DNA from: Capnocytophaga sp.
GTDB taxonomy: Bacteria; Bacteroidota; Bacteroidia; Flavobacteriales; Flavobacteriaceae
Assembly: GCF_030532915.1 (NCBI RefSeq)
Contig: NZ_JAUNKD010000018.1
Span: forward strand, 6,396 to 57,294
DNA length: 50,899 bases
Direction of reading: 5' to 3'
Shown: positions 7,119-14,568 of the stretch, piece after piece
How positions within the stretch are numbered: position 1 is the stretch's first letter
Layout: every line of letters starts with the position of its first letter
Made by a program: the position numbers and the translations under genes
The notes under the pieces: generated by a model
What the model was told of the DNA's origin: nothing
The model's input: the letters and a program-made list of their open reading frames with translations, nothing else
Database searches by the model: none

Positions 7119-7835
7119 ATGCTGATTAAAACCCAAGCCATTGTCATTTCTTCTTTGAAATACGGCGATAACAGCCTGATTGTGCGCTGTTTTACAAAAA
7201 ATTACGGCGTGCAGAGTTATCTGCTTCAAGGAGTGCTGTCTTCCCGAAAAAGCACATTGAAATCGGCTTTGTTCCAACCCTTTATGCAGTTGGAAATCGT
7301 TGCTACGCACAAAAACTCAGGCACGTTGGAACGCATCAAAGAAGCCAAAGTGCATCACGTGTATCGGTCGTTACACACCCACATTTACAAAAGTTCGGTG
7401 GCGTTATTTTTATCGGAAGTGTGTTCGCTGGTATGCACAACTGAACATCCTGAGCCTGAACTCTATAACTTTCTGTCGGAAAAACTCTGTTTTTTTGATG
7501 AAAATGATTTTATGGCTAATTTTCATCTGAAATTTTTGGTTGATTTAACCCGCTTTTTGGGTTTTTATCCCGACACTACGAATGATAACCACCTGTTTTT
7601 TAATCTGGAAGAAGGTATTTTTTCACATTTTGATGAGGTTAAATACACCATTTCAGGCACCGAATTGGTTTTATTCAAAAACATTTTAACGGCACAGTAC
7701 AGTGATTTACATCATATAAAAACAACCAAAACAGAACGCAATGCCTTAATTAATAAATTATTAAAATATTATCAGTGGCATTTTCCAAGCTTTCGCAACA
7801 CCAAATCGTTGGACGTGTTGCAAAGTTTATTTTAA
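7119..7835 (+). CDS. recO: DNA repair protein RecO
   Basis: RecO works with RecF and RecR in loading RecA onto single-stranded DNA during gap repair. The 238-residue product has the typical N-terminal OB-fold start (MLIKTQAIVISSLKYGDNSLIVRCFT, then GVQSYLLQGV) and a helical C-terminal part (KFLVDLTRFLGFYPD). I see no CxxC zinc motif, which is common in the flavobacterial branch. The ATG at 7119 was chosen because the conserved 'TQAIVI' strand begins right after it; the frame upstream to 7056 has no conserved text. It is not in an obvious operon; a promoter for the next gene follows. Confidence 0.9.
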   Translation: MLIKTQAIVISSLKYGDNSLIVRCFTKNYGVQSYLLQGVLSSRKSTLKSALFQPFMQLEIVATHKNSGTLERIKEAKVHHVYRSLHTHIYKSSVALFLSEVCSLVCTTEHPEPELYNFLSEKLCFFDENDFMANFHLKFLVDLTRFLGFYPDTTNDNHLFFNLEEGIFSHFDEVKYTISGTELVLFKNILTAQYSDLHHIKTTKTERNALINKLLKYYQWHFPSFRNTKSLDVLQSLF

Positions 7836-7863
7836 TTTTTCGGCAAAAAATATACGCAAATAA

Positions 7864-7894
7864 TTGCCATAGTTCATTTTTAATTTTACCTTTG
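7864..7894 (+). promoter_or_regulatory. Promoter, TTG-N20-TACCTTTG
   Basis: TTG at 7864-7866 and TACCTTTG at 7887-7894 lie about 66 bases before the ATG of the dihydroorotase-like gene at 7961. This probably drives the downstream set of co-directional genes. Confidence 0.6.
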
Positions 7895-7960
7895 CGGGTT
7901 AGAAGCCTGTTTGTAAAAGAAAAATACAAATTGATATTGATTTAAAACCATATTCCAACT

Positions 7961-9211
7961 ATGAAAATAGTCATTAAATCCGCAAAAATTTTAGATTCGT
8001 TAAGCGTTTTTCACAATAAAGTAAAGGATATCTTAATTTCGGACGGAATTATTGTAAAAATAGCAGACCAAATCGCTATTGATAATGCCGATAAAGTCAT
8101 TGAAAACGTTTGTGTTTCACAAGGTTGGGCAGACAGCAGCGTTTGCTTGGGCGAACCCGGTTTTGAAGAACGTGAAACGCTCGAAAACGGAATGAAAACA
8201 GCCCAAAAAAGCGGATTTACACACGTGTTAATCAACCCTTTAACCAATCCGGTAACCGACACAAAAACAGCGGTAACTTATATCAAAAACAAAACACGCC
8301 ACTTTGCCGTAACGGCGCACCCCATCGGGGCTTTAACCATTGAAAGCAAAGGGGAAGCCCTTGCCGAGTTGTTCGATATGCAAAGCGAAGGTGCCGTAGC
8401 CTTTGGCGACTATAAAAAGCCTATTACGAACAGCAACCTACTGAAAATAGCCTTGCAATACGCTCAAAATTTCGGAGGAATTGTAATTTCATTTCCGAAC
8501 GACCCCAAAATTATGGGTAAAGGAGTTGTAAATGAGCATATTTCGGCTACTAAACTCGGGCTGAAAGGCATTCCGGAACTGGCTGAAACCTTGTGTATTG
8601 CGCGCGATTTGGCAATTTTGGAATATACTGGTGGCAAACTACACATTCCTACCATTTCAACGGCAAAATCGGTGGCGCTTATCGGTGAAGCCAAAGCCAA
8701 AGGATTAGACGTAACGTGCAGCGTATCAGCACATCATATTCACTTTACGGACGAGGTTTTAGACGGATTTGACACCCGTTTTAAGGTGCTTCCACCCCTA
8801 CGCGATGCACAAAATGTACACGCCCTACGCGAAGGATTATGCAGCGGAATTATCGACTTTGTAACCTCTGACCATAATCCGTTAGATGTGGAACTTAAAT
8901 TTAAAGAATTTGACCACGCCGCTTTTGGCACTATTGGACTAGAAACTGTTTTTGGTATTCTGAATCAGTATGTTAACACGGAGCAAGCAGTAGCATTACT
9001 GACAGGCGCACGCAAACGTTTCGGCATCAAAACACAACCGATTGCTGAAAATACCCCAGCCGATTTAACCTTGTTCACCCCCGATGACTGCTATGTTTTC
9101 AAGCAGAAACATATCTTGTCAAGCTCAAAAAACACAGCGTTTTTGGGTGAAACCCTAAAAGGAAAGGCAATAGGTATCATCGCTAATAAACAATTGATTT
9201 TAAATAATTAA
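7961..9211 (+). CDS. Dihydroorotase-like amidohydrolase lacking the HxH metal motif (416 aa)
   Basis: Dihydroorotase closes carbamoyl-aspartate to dihydroorotate in pyrimidine synthesis. The amidohydrolase barrel is recognisable: start with a strand pair, the GWADSSVCLGEPGFEERE loop (residues 55-71), VSAHHIHFTDE, and ITSDHNPLD near residue 300. The canonical block is DxHxHLREPG. Here the two histidines are Ser60 and Cys62, and the substrate arginine is Gly64. The later His pair and Asp are kept. This degenerate version is, from memory, the flavobacterial paralogue annotated as dihydroorotase. It may be a non-catalytic subunit, as known for pseudo-DHOases that associate with aspartate transcarbamoylase, or a different hydrolase. 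Confidence 0.8.
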   Translation: MKIVIKSAKILDSLSVFHNKVKDILISDGIIVKIADQIAIDNADKVIENVCVSQGWADSSVCLGEPGFEERETLENGMKTAQKSGFTHVLINPLTNPVTDTKTAVTYIKNKTRHFAVTAHPIGALTIESKGEALAELFDMQSEGAVAFGDYKKPITNSNLLKIALQYAQNFGGIVISFPNDPKIMGKGVVNEHISATKLGLKGIPELAETLCIARDLAILEYTGGKLHIPTISTAKSVALIGEAKAKGLDVTCSVSAHHIHFTDEVLDGFDTRFKVLPPLRDAQNVHALREGLCSGIIDFVTSDHNPLDVELKFKEFDHAAFGTIGLETVFGILNQYVNTEQAVALLTGARKRFGIKTQPIAENTPADLTLFTPDDCYVFKQKHILSSSKNTAFLGETLKGKAIGIIANKQLILNN

Positions 9212-9224
9212 AACAAATTTTAGT

Positions 9225-9893
9225 ATGAAAACAAACAACGCACCTCACGAATTGCCATTGCACTGTATCATTCGTGAACCTTTGGTAAAAACAAAGCGTC
9301 CGCCGGTTATTTTTATGCTTCACGGCTACGGCAGTAACGAAGAAGATTTATTTTCGTTTGCCAATGAACTTCCTGCAAAATACGCTGTTGTGTCAGTGCA
9401 AGCCCCTCATAAGCTCGCCGACTTTGGGTATGCTTGGTACTCCATTGATTTTCAATCCGAACAAGGCAAATGGAGCGATGATGCGCAAGCGGTTGAATCG
9501 CGTGATTTAATTGTTGAATTTATTGACGCGACTTGTGAGCTGTACGGCTACGACACGAAGAACATTACACTAATCGGATTTAGTCAGGGGAGCATTCTCA
9601 GTATGGCTGTCGCGCTTTCTTATCCGGATAAAATACGGAATGTCATTGCATTAAGCGGCTACCTAAACACAAATATCCTCAAAGAAGATTACCGTGAAAG
9701 AACGCATTTTACCCCTAAATTTTACATATCGCACGGGCTTAGTGACCAGGTCATTCCGGTGGAATGGGCAAGGCAAACCGTGAATATTTTAAAAGAACTA
9801 AACGTAGATTACACCTATGAGGAGTTTCCTGTGGGGCACGGAGTATCTCCGCAGAATTTTTACTCATTTCGGGAGTGGCTTCCTCAACAGTAA
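9225..9893 (+). CDS. Phospholipase/carboxylesterase-type alpha/beta hydrolase (222 aa)
   Basis: This is a serine esterase of the alpha/beta hydrolase fold, close to the acyl-protein thioesterase / carboxylesterase group (about 220 residues, as here). The oxyanion segment MLHGYGSNEEDL is at residues 31-42. The nucleophile Ser120 sits in GFSQGS, with Asp174 in SHGLSDQVIP and His205 in VGHGVS, a complete triad. It has no signal peptide, so it is cytosolic. It starts 13 bases after the dihydroorotase-like gene and is very likely co-transcribed; this pairing is, from memory, common in flavobacteria. The natural substrate is unknown. Confidence 0.9.
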   Translation: MKTNNAPHELPLHCIIREPLVKTKRPPVIFMLHGYGSNEEDLFSFANELPAKYAVVSVQAPHKLADFGYAWYSIDFQSEQGKWSDDAQAVESRDLIVEFIDATCELYGYDTKNITLIGFSQGSILSMAVALSYPDKIRNVIALSGYLNTNILKEDYRERTHFTPKFYISHGLSDQVIPVEWARQTVNILKELNVDYTYEEFPVGHGVSPQNFYSFREWLPQQ

Positions 9894-9933
9894 GAGGCTT
9901 GTTTTCTCTGTTTTTCAACTAATATAGCGTGCA

Positions 9934-10854
9934 ATGCGAGGGGTTATAAAATCAAAGTATGATATTTTAAAACAAAAGGCATACGTAATTATTTACGGAA
10001 CCAACACACCGCTAGGAAAACTCTTTGACATTATTTTACTAGTGTTGATTTTTTTCAGCGTGATAATGGTAATGCTTGAAACGGTGGAAGATATTGACCA
10101 TCAGGCACACGGTTTTCTCGTTTTTTTAGAATGGGTTATTACCATTTTTTTTACGTTGGAATATATTTTAAGGATTATTTCAAACAAGCGCCCACTGCAA
10201 TATATTTTTAGCTTTTACGGGATAATTGACTTAATATCAATACTCCCGATGTATTTATCGTTTTTCATTCCGGGGTCAAAAGCCCTTTCGGTGGTTAGGG
10301 CATTACGCCTGCTTAGGATTTTCCGTATTCTAGACTTGGTTAGCTTTACCGATCAAGGTAACGAACTGAAAATGGCACTGCGAACCAGTCGCAATAAAAT
10401 CATTGTTTTTATTTATTTTGTATTGGTGATCTGTATTTTACTGGGTTCATTAATGTATGTAATTGAGGGTCAAGAGAGTGGATTCACGAGTATTCCGCGC
10501 AGTATTTATTGGTGTATCGTAACACTTACCACCGTTGGATATGGTGACATTGCTCCCGCAACCACACTGGGGCAGATGATAGCCTCGTTTGTAATGATTT
10601 TGGGTTACGGAATCATCGCCGTGCCCACCGGAATTGTTACTGCCGAGTACTCCCGAGCCAAGTCAAAAATCAAATTGGGAACACTCCAACGCAAATCTTT
10701 CCGAATGACTGCTTTCGAAAATTCGGATTATTCTGAAAATTTGTTAAGTTGTACAAACTGTGGTTATCAAAATCACCTACAAAATGCAAAATTTTGTTGC
10801 CAATGTGGTTCATCGTTAAGAAGAAAGAAAAATGGAACAAAAACAAAACGATAA
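9934..10854 (+). CDS. Voltage-gated potassium channel subunit with C-terminal zinc ribbon
   Basis: A six-helix ion channel. Helices S1-S3 lie in about residues 25-120. S4 is positively charged (VVRALRLLRIFRIL, about 117-130). The pore loop carries the K+ selectivity filter TTVGYGD (about 202-208), followed by S6 (GQMIASFVMILGYGIIAVPTG). The cytosolic tail ends in a zinc-ribbon-like pair of CxxC motifs, CTNCG (about 272) and CQCG (about 291). It would conduct potassium across the inner membrane; the gating role of the ribbon is unknown. The last 23 bases overlap the start of miaA, so the two are translationally linked. Confidence 0.9.
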   Translation: MRGVIKSKYDILKQKAYVIIYGTNTPLGKLFDIILLVLIFFSVIMVMLETVEDIDHQAHGFLVFLEWVITIFFTLEYILRIISNKRPLQYIFSFYGIIDLISILPMYLSFFIPGSKALSVVRALRLLRIFRILDLVSFTDQGNELKMALRTSRNKIIVFIYFVLVICILLGSLMYVIEGQESGFTSIPRSIYWCIVTLTTVGYGDIAPATTLGQMIASFVMILGYGIIAVPTGIVTAEYSRAKSKIKLGTLQRKSFRMTAFENSDYSENLLSCTNCGYQNHLQNAKFCCQCGSSLRRKKNGTKTKR

Positions 10855-11743
10855 CTTACTGATAACCATCGTAGGACCTACCGCAATAGGGAAAACCCGT
10901 TTGGCAATTGAACTGGCAAATTACTACCAAACCGAAATCGTTTCGTGTGATTCACGGCAATTTTTCAAAGAAATGTACATCGGTACGGCAGTACCTGAAC
11001 CCGATGAACTAATGGCTGCTAAACACCATTTTGTGCAACATAAAAGCATTTTTGAACCCTATTCGGTTGGTGATTTTGAACGCGATGCCATCGCTCTTTT
11101 AGAATATCTATTTGAAAATAAGAACATTGTGATTATGGTGGGCGGTAGCGGACTTTATGCCGATGCCGTGCTTCACGGGTTGGATTCCTTTCCGGAAGTT
11201 CCCGAAAAAATACGTACCAAACTCAACGCTCTTTTTCAAGAGAAAGGTATTGAATATTTGCAAGATAAACTCAAAACGTATGACCCCGAACATTTCCAAA
11301 AGGTTGATATTCAAAACCCACAACGAATGATTCGGGCTTTAGAGGTTTGTTTGGCAAGCGGACTCCCCTACTCTTCGTTTCTGAAAAAGAATAAAGCCCA
11401 ACGCCCGTTTAAAACTATTGAAATTGGATTAACGGCAAGCAGAGATATTGTTTATCAGCGCATTAACTTCCGTGTTGAACAAATGCTTGAAAAAGGATTG
11501 CTTCGTGAGGCTCAAAATTTATTTCCACACAGAAAACTAAACGCCTTACAAACAGTTGGTTACAGAGAATTATTTGATTTTTTTGAAAGAAAAACATCAC
11601 TGAACTTTGCCATCGAAGAAATCAAGAAAAACACACGCCGATTTGCCAAACGCCAGTACACTTGGTTCAACAAAAACCAAAAAATCCGTTGGTTTGACTA
11701 CCAAACACCTGTTCAGGAAATTATAAAAGACATAAATATTTAA
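10832..11743 (+). CDS. miaA: tRNA dimethylallyltransferase
   Basis: MiaA transfers a dimethylallyl group to A37 of tRNAs that read codons starting with U. The 303 residues contain the P-loop GPTAIGKT (14-21), the SCDSRQFF block with the substrate-binding Asp, VMVGGSGLYADAVLHG, the QNPQRMIRALEV segment and the C-terminal TRRFAKRQYTWFNK block, in family order and at the normal length. The ATG at 10832 lies inside the channel gene. Following bases 11744-11856 hold no gene, then the mscL promoter. The assignment is firm. Confidence 0.95.
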   Translation: MEQKQNDNLLITIVGPTAIGKTRLAIELANYYQTEIVSCDSRQFFKEMYIGTAVPEPDELMAAKHHFVQHKSIFEPYSVGDFERDAIALLEYLFENKNIVIMVGGSGLYADAVLHGLDSFPEVPEKIRTKLNALFQEKGIEYLQDKLKTYDPEHFQKVDIQNPQRMIRALEVCLASGLPYSSFLKKNKAQRPFKTIEIGLTASRDIVYQRINFRVEQMLEKGLLREAQNLFPHRKLNALQTVGYRELFDFFERKTSLNFAIEEIKKNTRRFAKRQYTWFNKNQKIRWFDYQTPVQEIIKDINI

Positions 11744-11856
11744 CATTTTTTTACATAAAAATAGAAATTAAGCGAATTTTAAAGCAAAAAATAGCCTCTA
11801 ATTATTAAAGTTTTATTAAAAAAAATATCTTCATTTTTTTGTGTAGTTTTTTTAAT

Positions 11857-11864
11857 TACTTTTG
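11857..11864 (+). promoter_or_regulatory. -7 box TACTTTTG before mscL
   Basis: TACTTTTG fits TANNTTTG and lies 45 bases before the mscL ATG at 11910. A TTTG at 11838-11841 lies only 15 bases upstream, shorter than usual, so the -33 element is uncertain. Confidence 0.55.
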
Positions 11865-11909
11865 CCCCATAAAATTAAATAAAAGTTAAAAACTAAAAGT
11901 CGATTAACT

Positions 11910-12293
11910 ATGGGATTTTTAAAAGAATTTAAAGAATTTGCCGTAAAAGGAAATGTGGTTGATATGGCAGTCGGTGTGATTATCGGTGGAGCTTTCGGGA
12001 AAATCGTAAGCTCTTTCATCGAAGATGTTGTTACACCACTTCTTCTTAACCCAGCTTTGGAGGCAGCAAACTTGAAAAACATTGAAGAACTTACCGCTTT
12101 TGGTGGTGTTAAGTACGGAATGTTCCTTTCAGCAGTGATTAACTTTGTAATTATTGCCTTCATTTTGTTTATGGTGATTAAAGGCATCAACAAAATGAAA
12201 AACGAAAAACCGGCTGAAGAGGCTCCGGCAGCTCCGGCAGGACCAACACAAGAGGAATTACTTGCTGAAATCAGAGACTTATTGAAAAAATAA
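11910..12293 (+). CDS. mscL: Large-conductance mechanosensitive channel
   Basis: MscL opens under membrane tension and protects cells during osmotic downshock. The 127 residues include the N-terminal amphipathic helix (MGFLKEFKEFAVKGN), TM1 with the conserved VDMAVGVIIGGAFGKIVSSFI block (residues 16-36), a periplasmic loop with PLL and FGGVKYG, TM2 (VINFVIIAFILFMVIKGINK, about 73-92) and the charged helical bundle at the C-terminus. The tail contains a short PAEEAPAAPAGPT linker. Length and order are normal. It is monocistronic: own promoter and a strong terminator 26 bases after the stop. Confidence 0.97.
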   Translation: MGFLKEFKEFAVKGNVVDMAVGVIIGGAFGKIVSSFIEDVVTPLLLNPALEAANLKNIEELTAFGGVKYGMFLSAVINFVIIAFILFMVIKGINKMKNEKPAEEAPAAPAGPTQEELLAEIRDLLKK

Positions 12294-12318
12294 GCCAAAC
12301 AGACAGTAAAACTTTACA

Positions 12319-12350
12319 AAAACAGGTTGCTTTTTCGAGCAACCTGTTTT
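12319..12350. terminator. Rho-independent terminator after mscL
   Basis: A perfect 12-bp stem (12319-12330 with 12339-12350; arm AAAACAGGTTGC) closes an 8-base loop and runs into T residues. The A-rich left arm makes it work in the other direction as well, for the hydrolase gene ending at 12379. Confidence 0.85.
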
Positions 12351-12378
12351 ATTTACATCGTAAATAACTCATTTAATG

Positions 12379-13062
12379 TTACTTAACCAAACTTTCATTT
12401 CCTCCTCCCACCAACGCTTCCGTGCTGAGATGCTCCCCAAAGTGATGGACAATTTCGTTTAGGACGTACTCCTGTTGGGTGCTGTTAAACGCCGAAGTGG
12501 CATCGGAAATCAAGAAAGTATTGTAGCCTTTTTCGTGGGCATCACGCAGGGTGCTTTCCACGCAAACGTGGGTGGCGTAACCTGCCAAATACAGATTTTC
12601 GACCTTGTTATTCCGAAGGTAAACATCTAAGTTTGAGCCTGTAAAGCCACTGGCTCCGACCCTGCCCGTAACCACAAATTCGCCATCGATGGGTTGCACG
12701 GTTTCATAAAATCGCGACCCAAATTCGTTGATAGGAAACGTTCCTGCCTTGGGAATCGCCTCCCGAAGTCCGCTTTTTCCGTTGGCAAGTTCGGGATAGC
12801 CCTTCTCGAAACGCAATCCGCAGTGAATTAACAAAATGTCGTTTTTTCGGGCAAAATCAACCAATTTTTCAATGTTTTTGATGGATTTTTGCATCATTTC
12901 TTCGTCTTGAATCAATAATTTGCGAAGTTTTCCGTCTGGGTGCATCCACTCGTTTTGGGTTTCAATAAGCAAAATTGCCGATTTCCCTTGGGTTTGTCCC
13001 TCCGCTTGATAGCTCATAATCAGTGTCATAAAAAATACAACGTTTAAAAATAATTGTTTCAT
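12379..13062 (-). CDS. Exported isochorismatase-family cysteine hydrolase (227 aa)
   Basis: The N-terminus (MKQLFLNVVFFMTLIMSYQAEG) is a signal peptide, so the enzyme is periplasmic or exported, unusual for this mostly cytosolic family. The fold is recognisable: AILLIETQNEW (residues 29-39), VVTGRVGASGFTGSNLD (130-146) and GYATHVCVESTLRDA (161-175), the last with the nucleophile Cys167. In the classical Asp-Lys-Cys triad, the Asp position is Glu34 and the Lys position appears to be Arg134. Related 'QNEW' members often carry Glu in the first position, but Arg in the second is odd. Substrate unknown; family hydrolyses amides or enol ethers. It is divergent from the lipoprotein at 13360. Confidence 0.85.
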   Translation of the reverse strand: MKQLFLNVVFFMTLIMSYQAEGQTQGKSAILLIETQNEWMHPDGKLRKLLIQDEEMMQKSIKNIEKLVDFARKNDILLIHCGLRFEKGYPELANGKSGLREAIPKAGTFPINEFGSRFYETVQPIDGEFVVTGRVGASGFTGSNLDVYLRNNKVENLYLAGYATHVCVESTLRDAHEKGYNTFLISDATSAFNSTQQEYVLNEIVHHFGEHLSTEALVGGGNESLVK

Positions 13063-13081
13063 TGTTCTGAATTTTCAATTT

Positions 13082-13098
13082 TTGTAAATAATTTTCAA
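13082..13098. promoter_or_regulatory. Operator-like palindrome, imperfect copy
   Basis: This is TTGTAAATAATTTTCAA, one mismatch from the perfect copy at 13140-13156. It sits 20 bases upstream of the start codon of the leftward hydrolase gene, where a regulator could block or activate it. Confidence 0.5.
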
Positions 13099-13139
13099 AA
13101 TGCAAAATAATCATTTTATTTTGAGATAAACAACAATAA

Positions 13140-13156
13140 TTGTAAATAATTTACAA
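13140..13156. promoter_or_regulatory. Operator-like palindrome, perfect copy
   Basis: TTGTAAAT-A-ATTTACAA is a perfect 8+8 dyad. Two copies with 58-base spacing in one divergent intergenic region suggest a dimeric regulator; its identity is unknown. Confidence 0.5.
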
Positions 13157-13264
13157 AATATTTTTGACAAAACTGATTGTCAGATAATTATAAAAAATCA
13201 ACATATTTTTTAAACGAAAAAAAATTTTCTAAAAAAACAGAAGAAATTTGGAATGCCTAAAAAA

Positions 13265-13294
13265 TTGTATTTCAGTCAAAAAGGTGTATATTTG
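13265..13294 (+). promoter_or_regulatory. Promoter, TTG-N19-TATATTTG
   Basis: TTG at 13265-13267 and TATATTTG at 13287-13294 are 19 bases apart. This gives a good promoter for the lipoprotein gene at 13360, with a leader of about 60 bases. Confidence 0.7.
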
Positions 13295-13359
13295 CCCAAT
13301 AAAAACCGTTTTTGGAGCATTGATTTCTTTTTTTCAAAAAACGAAAATGATTTAAAACT

Positions 13360-14418
13360 ATGCGAAAAATTATCCTTTTGGCAAGTGTCTTGATTTTGAG
13401 CAGTTGCCAGTTTTTTAACAAAAATAACAATGAAAATCAAGAAGTTACCGACACAGATATTCCTAGAGCGAAACTTGTTTGGCTTGATTTTATCGACCCA
13501 GCCTTAATCGAAAAGAAATTCGTAACCAACCGAAAGGGAACGACCCTCTTTCTGGGTGCTGACGAAAACACAAGGAAAATCGATACAGCACCCTACGGCA
13601 CAGGCTTGGAAGTGATTGAAGAATACGAGGATTGGTACGTTGTGCAGTGGTACGTAACCGAAGAATATGAGGAAGACGGCAAGGAAATCAGCCGAATGGG
13701 CTGGGCAAAGGCTTATGTCAAGAAAACTGATGTGGGTAATTTGGAAGATATAAAACTTAAAGAGTCAGACCTTTATGCTTTATATGAAGAATTAGAAAGT
13801 CCTATTTCCGAAGAAACGGTTCGTGATATGTTTCAAATAGAACTCATCGATCAAAAAACATATAACGAAGCTAAAAAACTGCGTGTGAGCCACTTACTTC
13901 AAGATACCCTTGCCGTACGAAAACTCAACGGAGCCTTATCGCTGACTTTTGAGGATTATTCCGTTGTGGTTCTGAAAGATAACGATACGGATAACGATGA
14001 GGGCGAAGTCTACGAATATATGGGGCAAATCGAAGCCTTACAAAAATATGTCGTTTATGCAAGTTATTTTGAATCAGGAGAATACATTTTATTTGATAAA
14101 AGAAACGGCAAAAGACAGGAATTTTCAGGATTTCCGTACCTATCGCCTGACAAAAAGCAAATTTTTGTGTTCCCTATTATAATGGAAGAACAAGTGTCGG
14201 GCGTTATTTTTTACGAAGTTAATGAAAATCAAGAGATTAAAGAGCTTATTTCTGCTCCTTTTAAAAATTGGATGCCTTATTTCGATGTGTACGAGGGCTT
14301 GTTTTGGGCAACGGACGAATATTTCTATATGCCTGTAAATCACACTGCTGTGTATTGGAACGAGTACGGAAATTACAATACTCAAAACTGCCAATATCTC
14401 CGAATTAAAAAGAAATGA
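13360..14418 (+). CDS. Lipoprotein with SH3-like domain, function unknown (352 aa)
   Basis: The N-terminus ends in the lipobox LSSC (Cys16), so the protein is a membrane-anchored lipoprotein. After an asparagine-rich linker, residues 45-125 look like a bacterial SH3-type beta barrel (LFLGADENTRKI, then YGTGLEVIEEYEDWYVVQWYV). The rest is a beta-rich domain with DNDTDNDEGEVYEYMG and the C-terminal TDEYFYMPVNH strand. I do not know the family of that part. The Cys is not followed by a C-x-K-D/E-D/E export signal (the next residues are QFFNKN), so it may stay periplasm-facing. Own promoter; the following gene has its own as well. Confidence 0.8.
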   Translation: MRKIILLASVLILSSCQFFNKNNNENQEVTDTDIPRAKLVWLDFIDPALIEKKFVTNRKGTTLFLGADENTRKIDTAPYGTGLEVIEEYEDWYVVQWYVTEEYEEDGKEISRMGWAKAYVKKTDVGNLEDIKLKESDLYALYEELESPISEETVRDMFQIELIDQKTYNEAKKLRVSHLLQDTLAVRKLNGALSLTFEDYSVVVLKDNDTDNDEGEVYEYMGQIEALQKYVVYASYFESGEYILFDKRNGKRQEFSGFPYLSPDKKQIFVFPIIMEEQVSGVIFYEVNENQEIKELISAPFKNWMPYFDVYEGLFWATDEYFYMPVNHTAVYWNEYGNYNTQNCQYLRIKKK

Positions 14419-14496
14419 TAATTCATTAACAATCAACTATTATACTTTTAATTAAGGAAATATTTTACTTATTTCATTGAAATGGATAAGTAATCA

Positions 14497-14528
14497 TTGC
14501 AAAATAGTTACAAAAATGGTTATATTTG
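14497..14528 (+). promoter_or_regulatory. Promoter, TTG-N21-TATATTTG
   Basis: TTG at 14497-14499 and TATATTTG at 14521-14528 lie 40 bases before the ATG of the monooxygenase at 14569. Confidence 0.6.
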
Positions 14529-14568
14529 CCATTCAGAAATAAACTTCTTATAATCAACATTTTAATTG

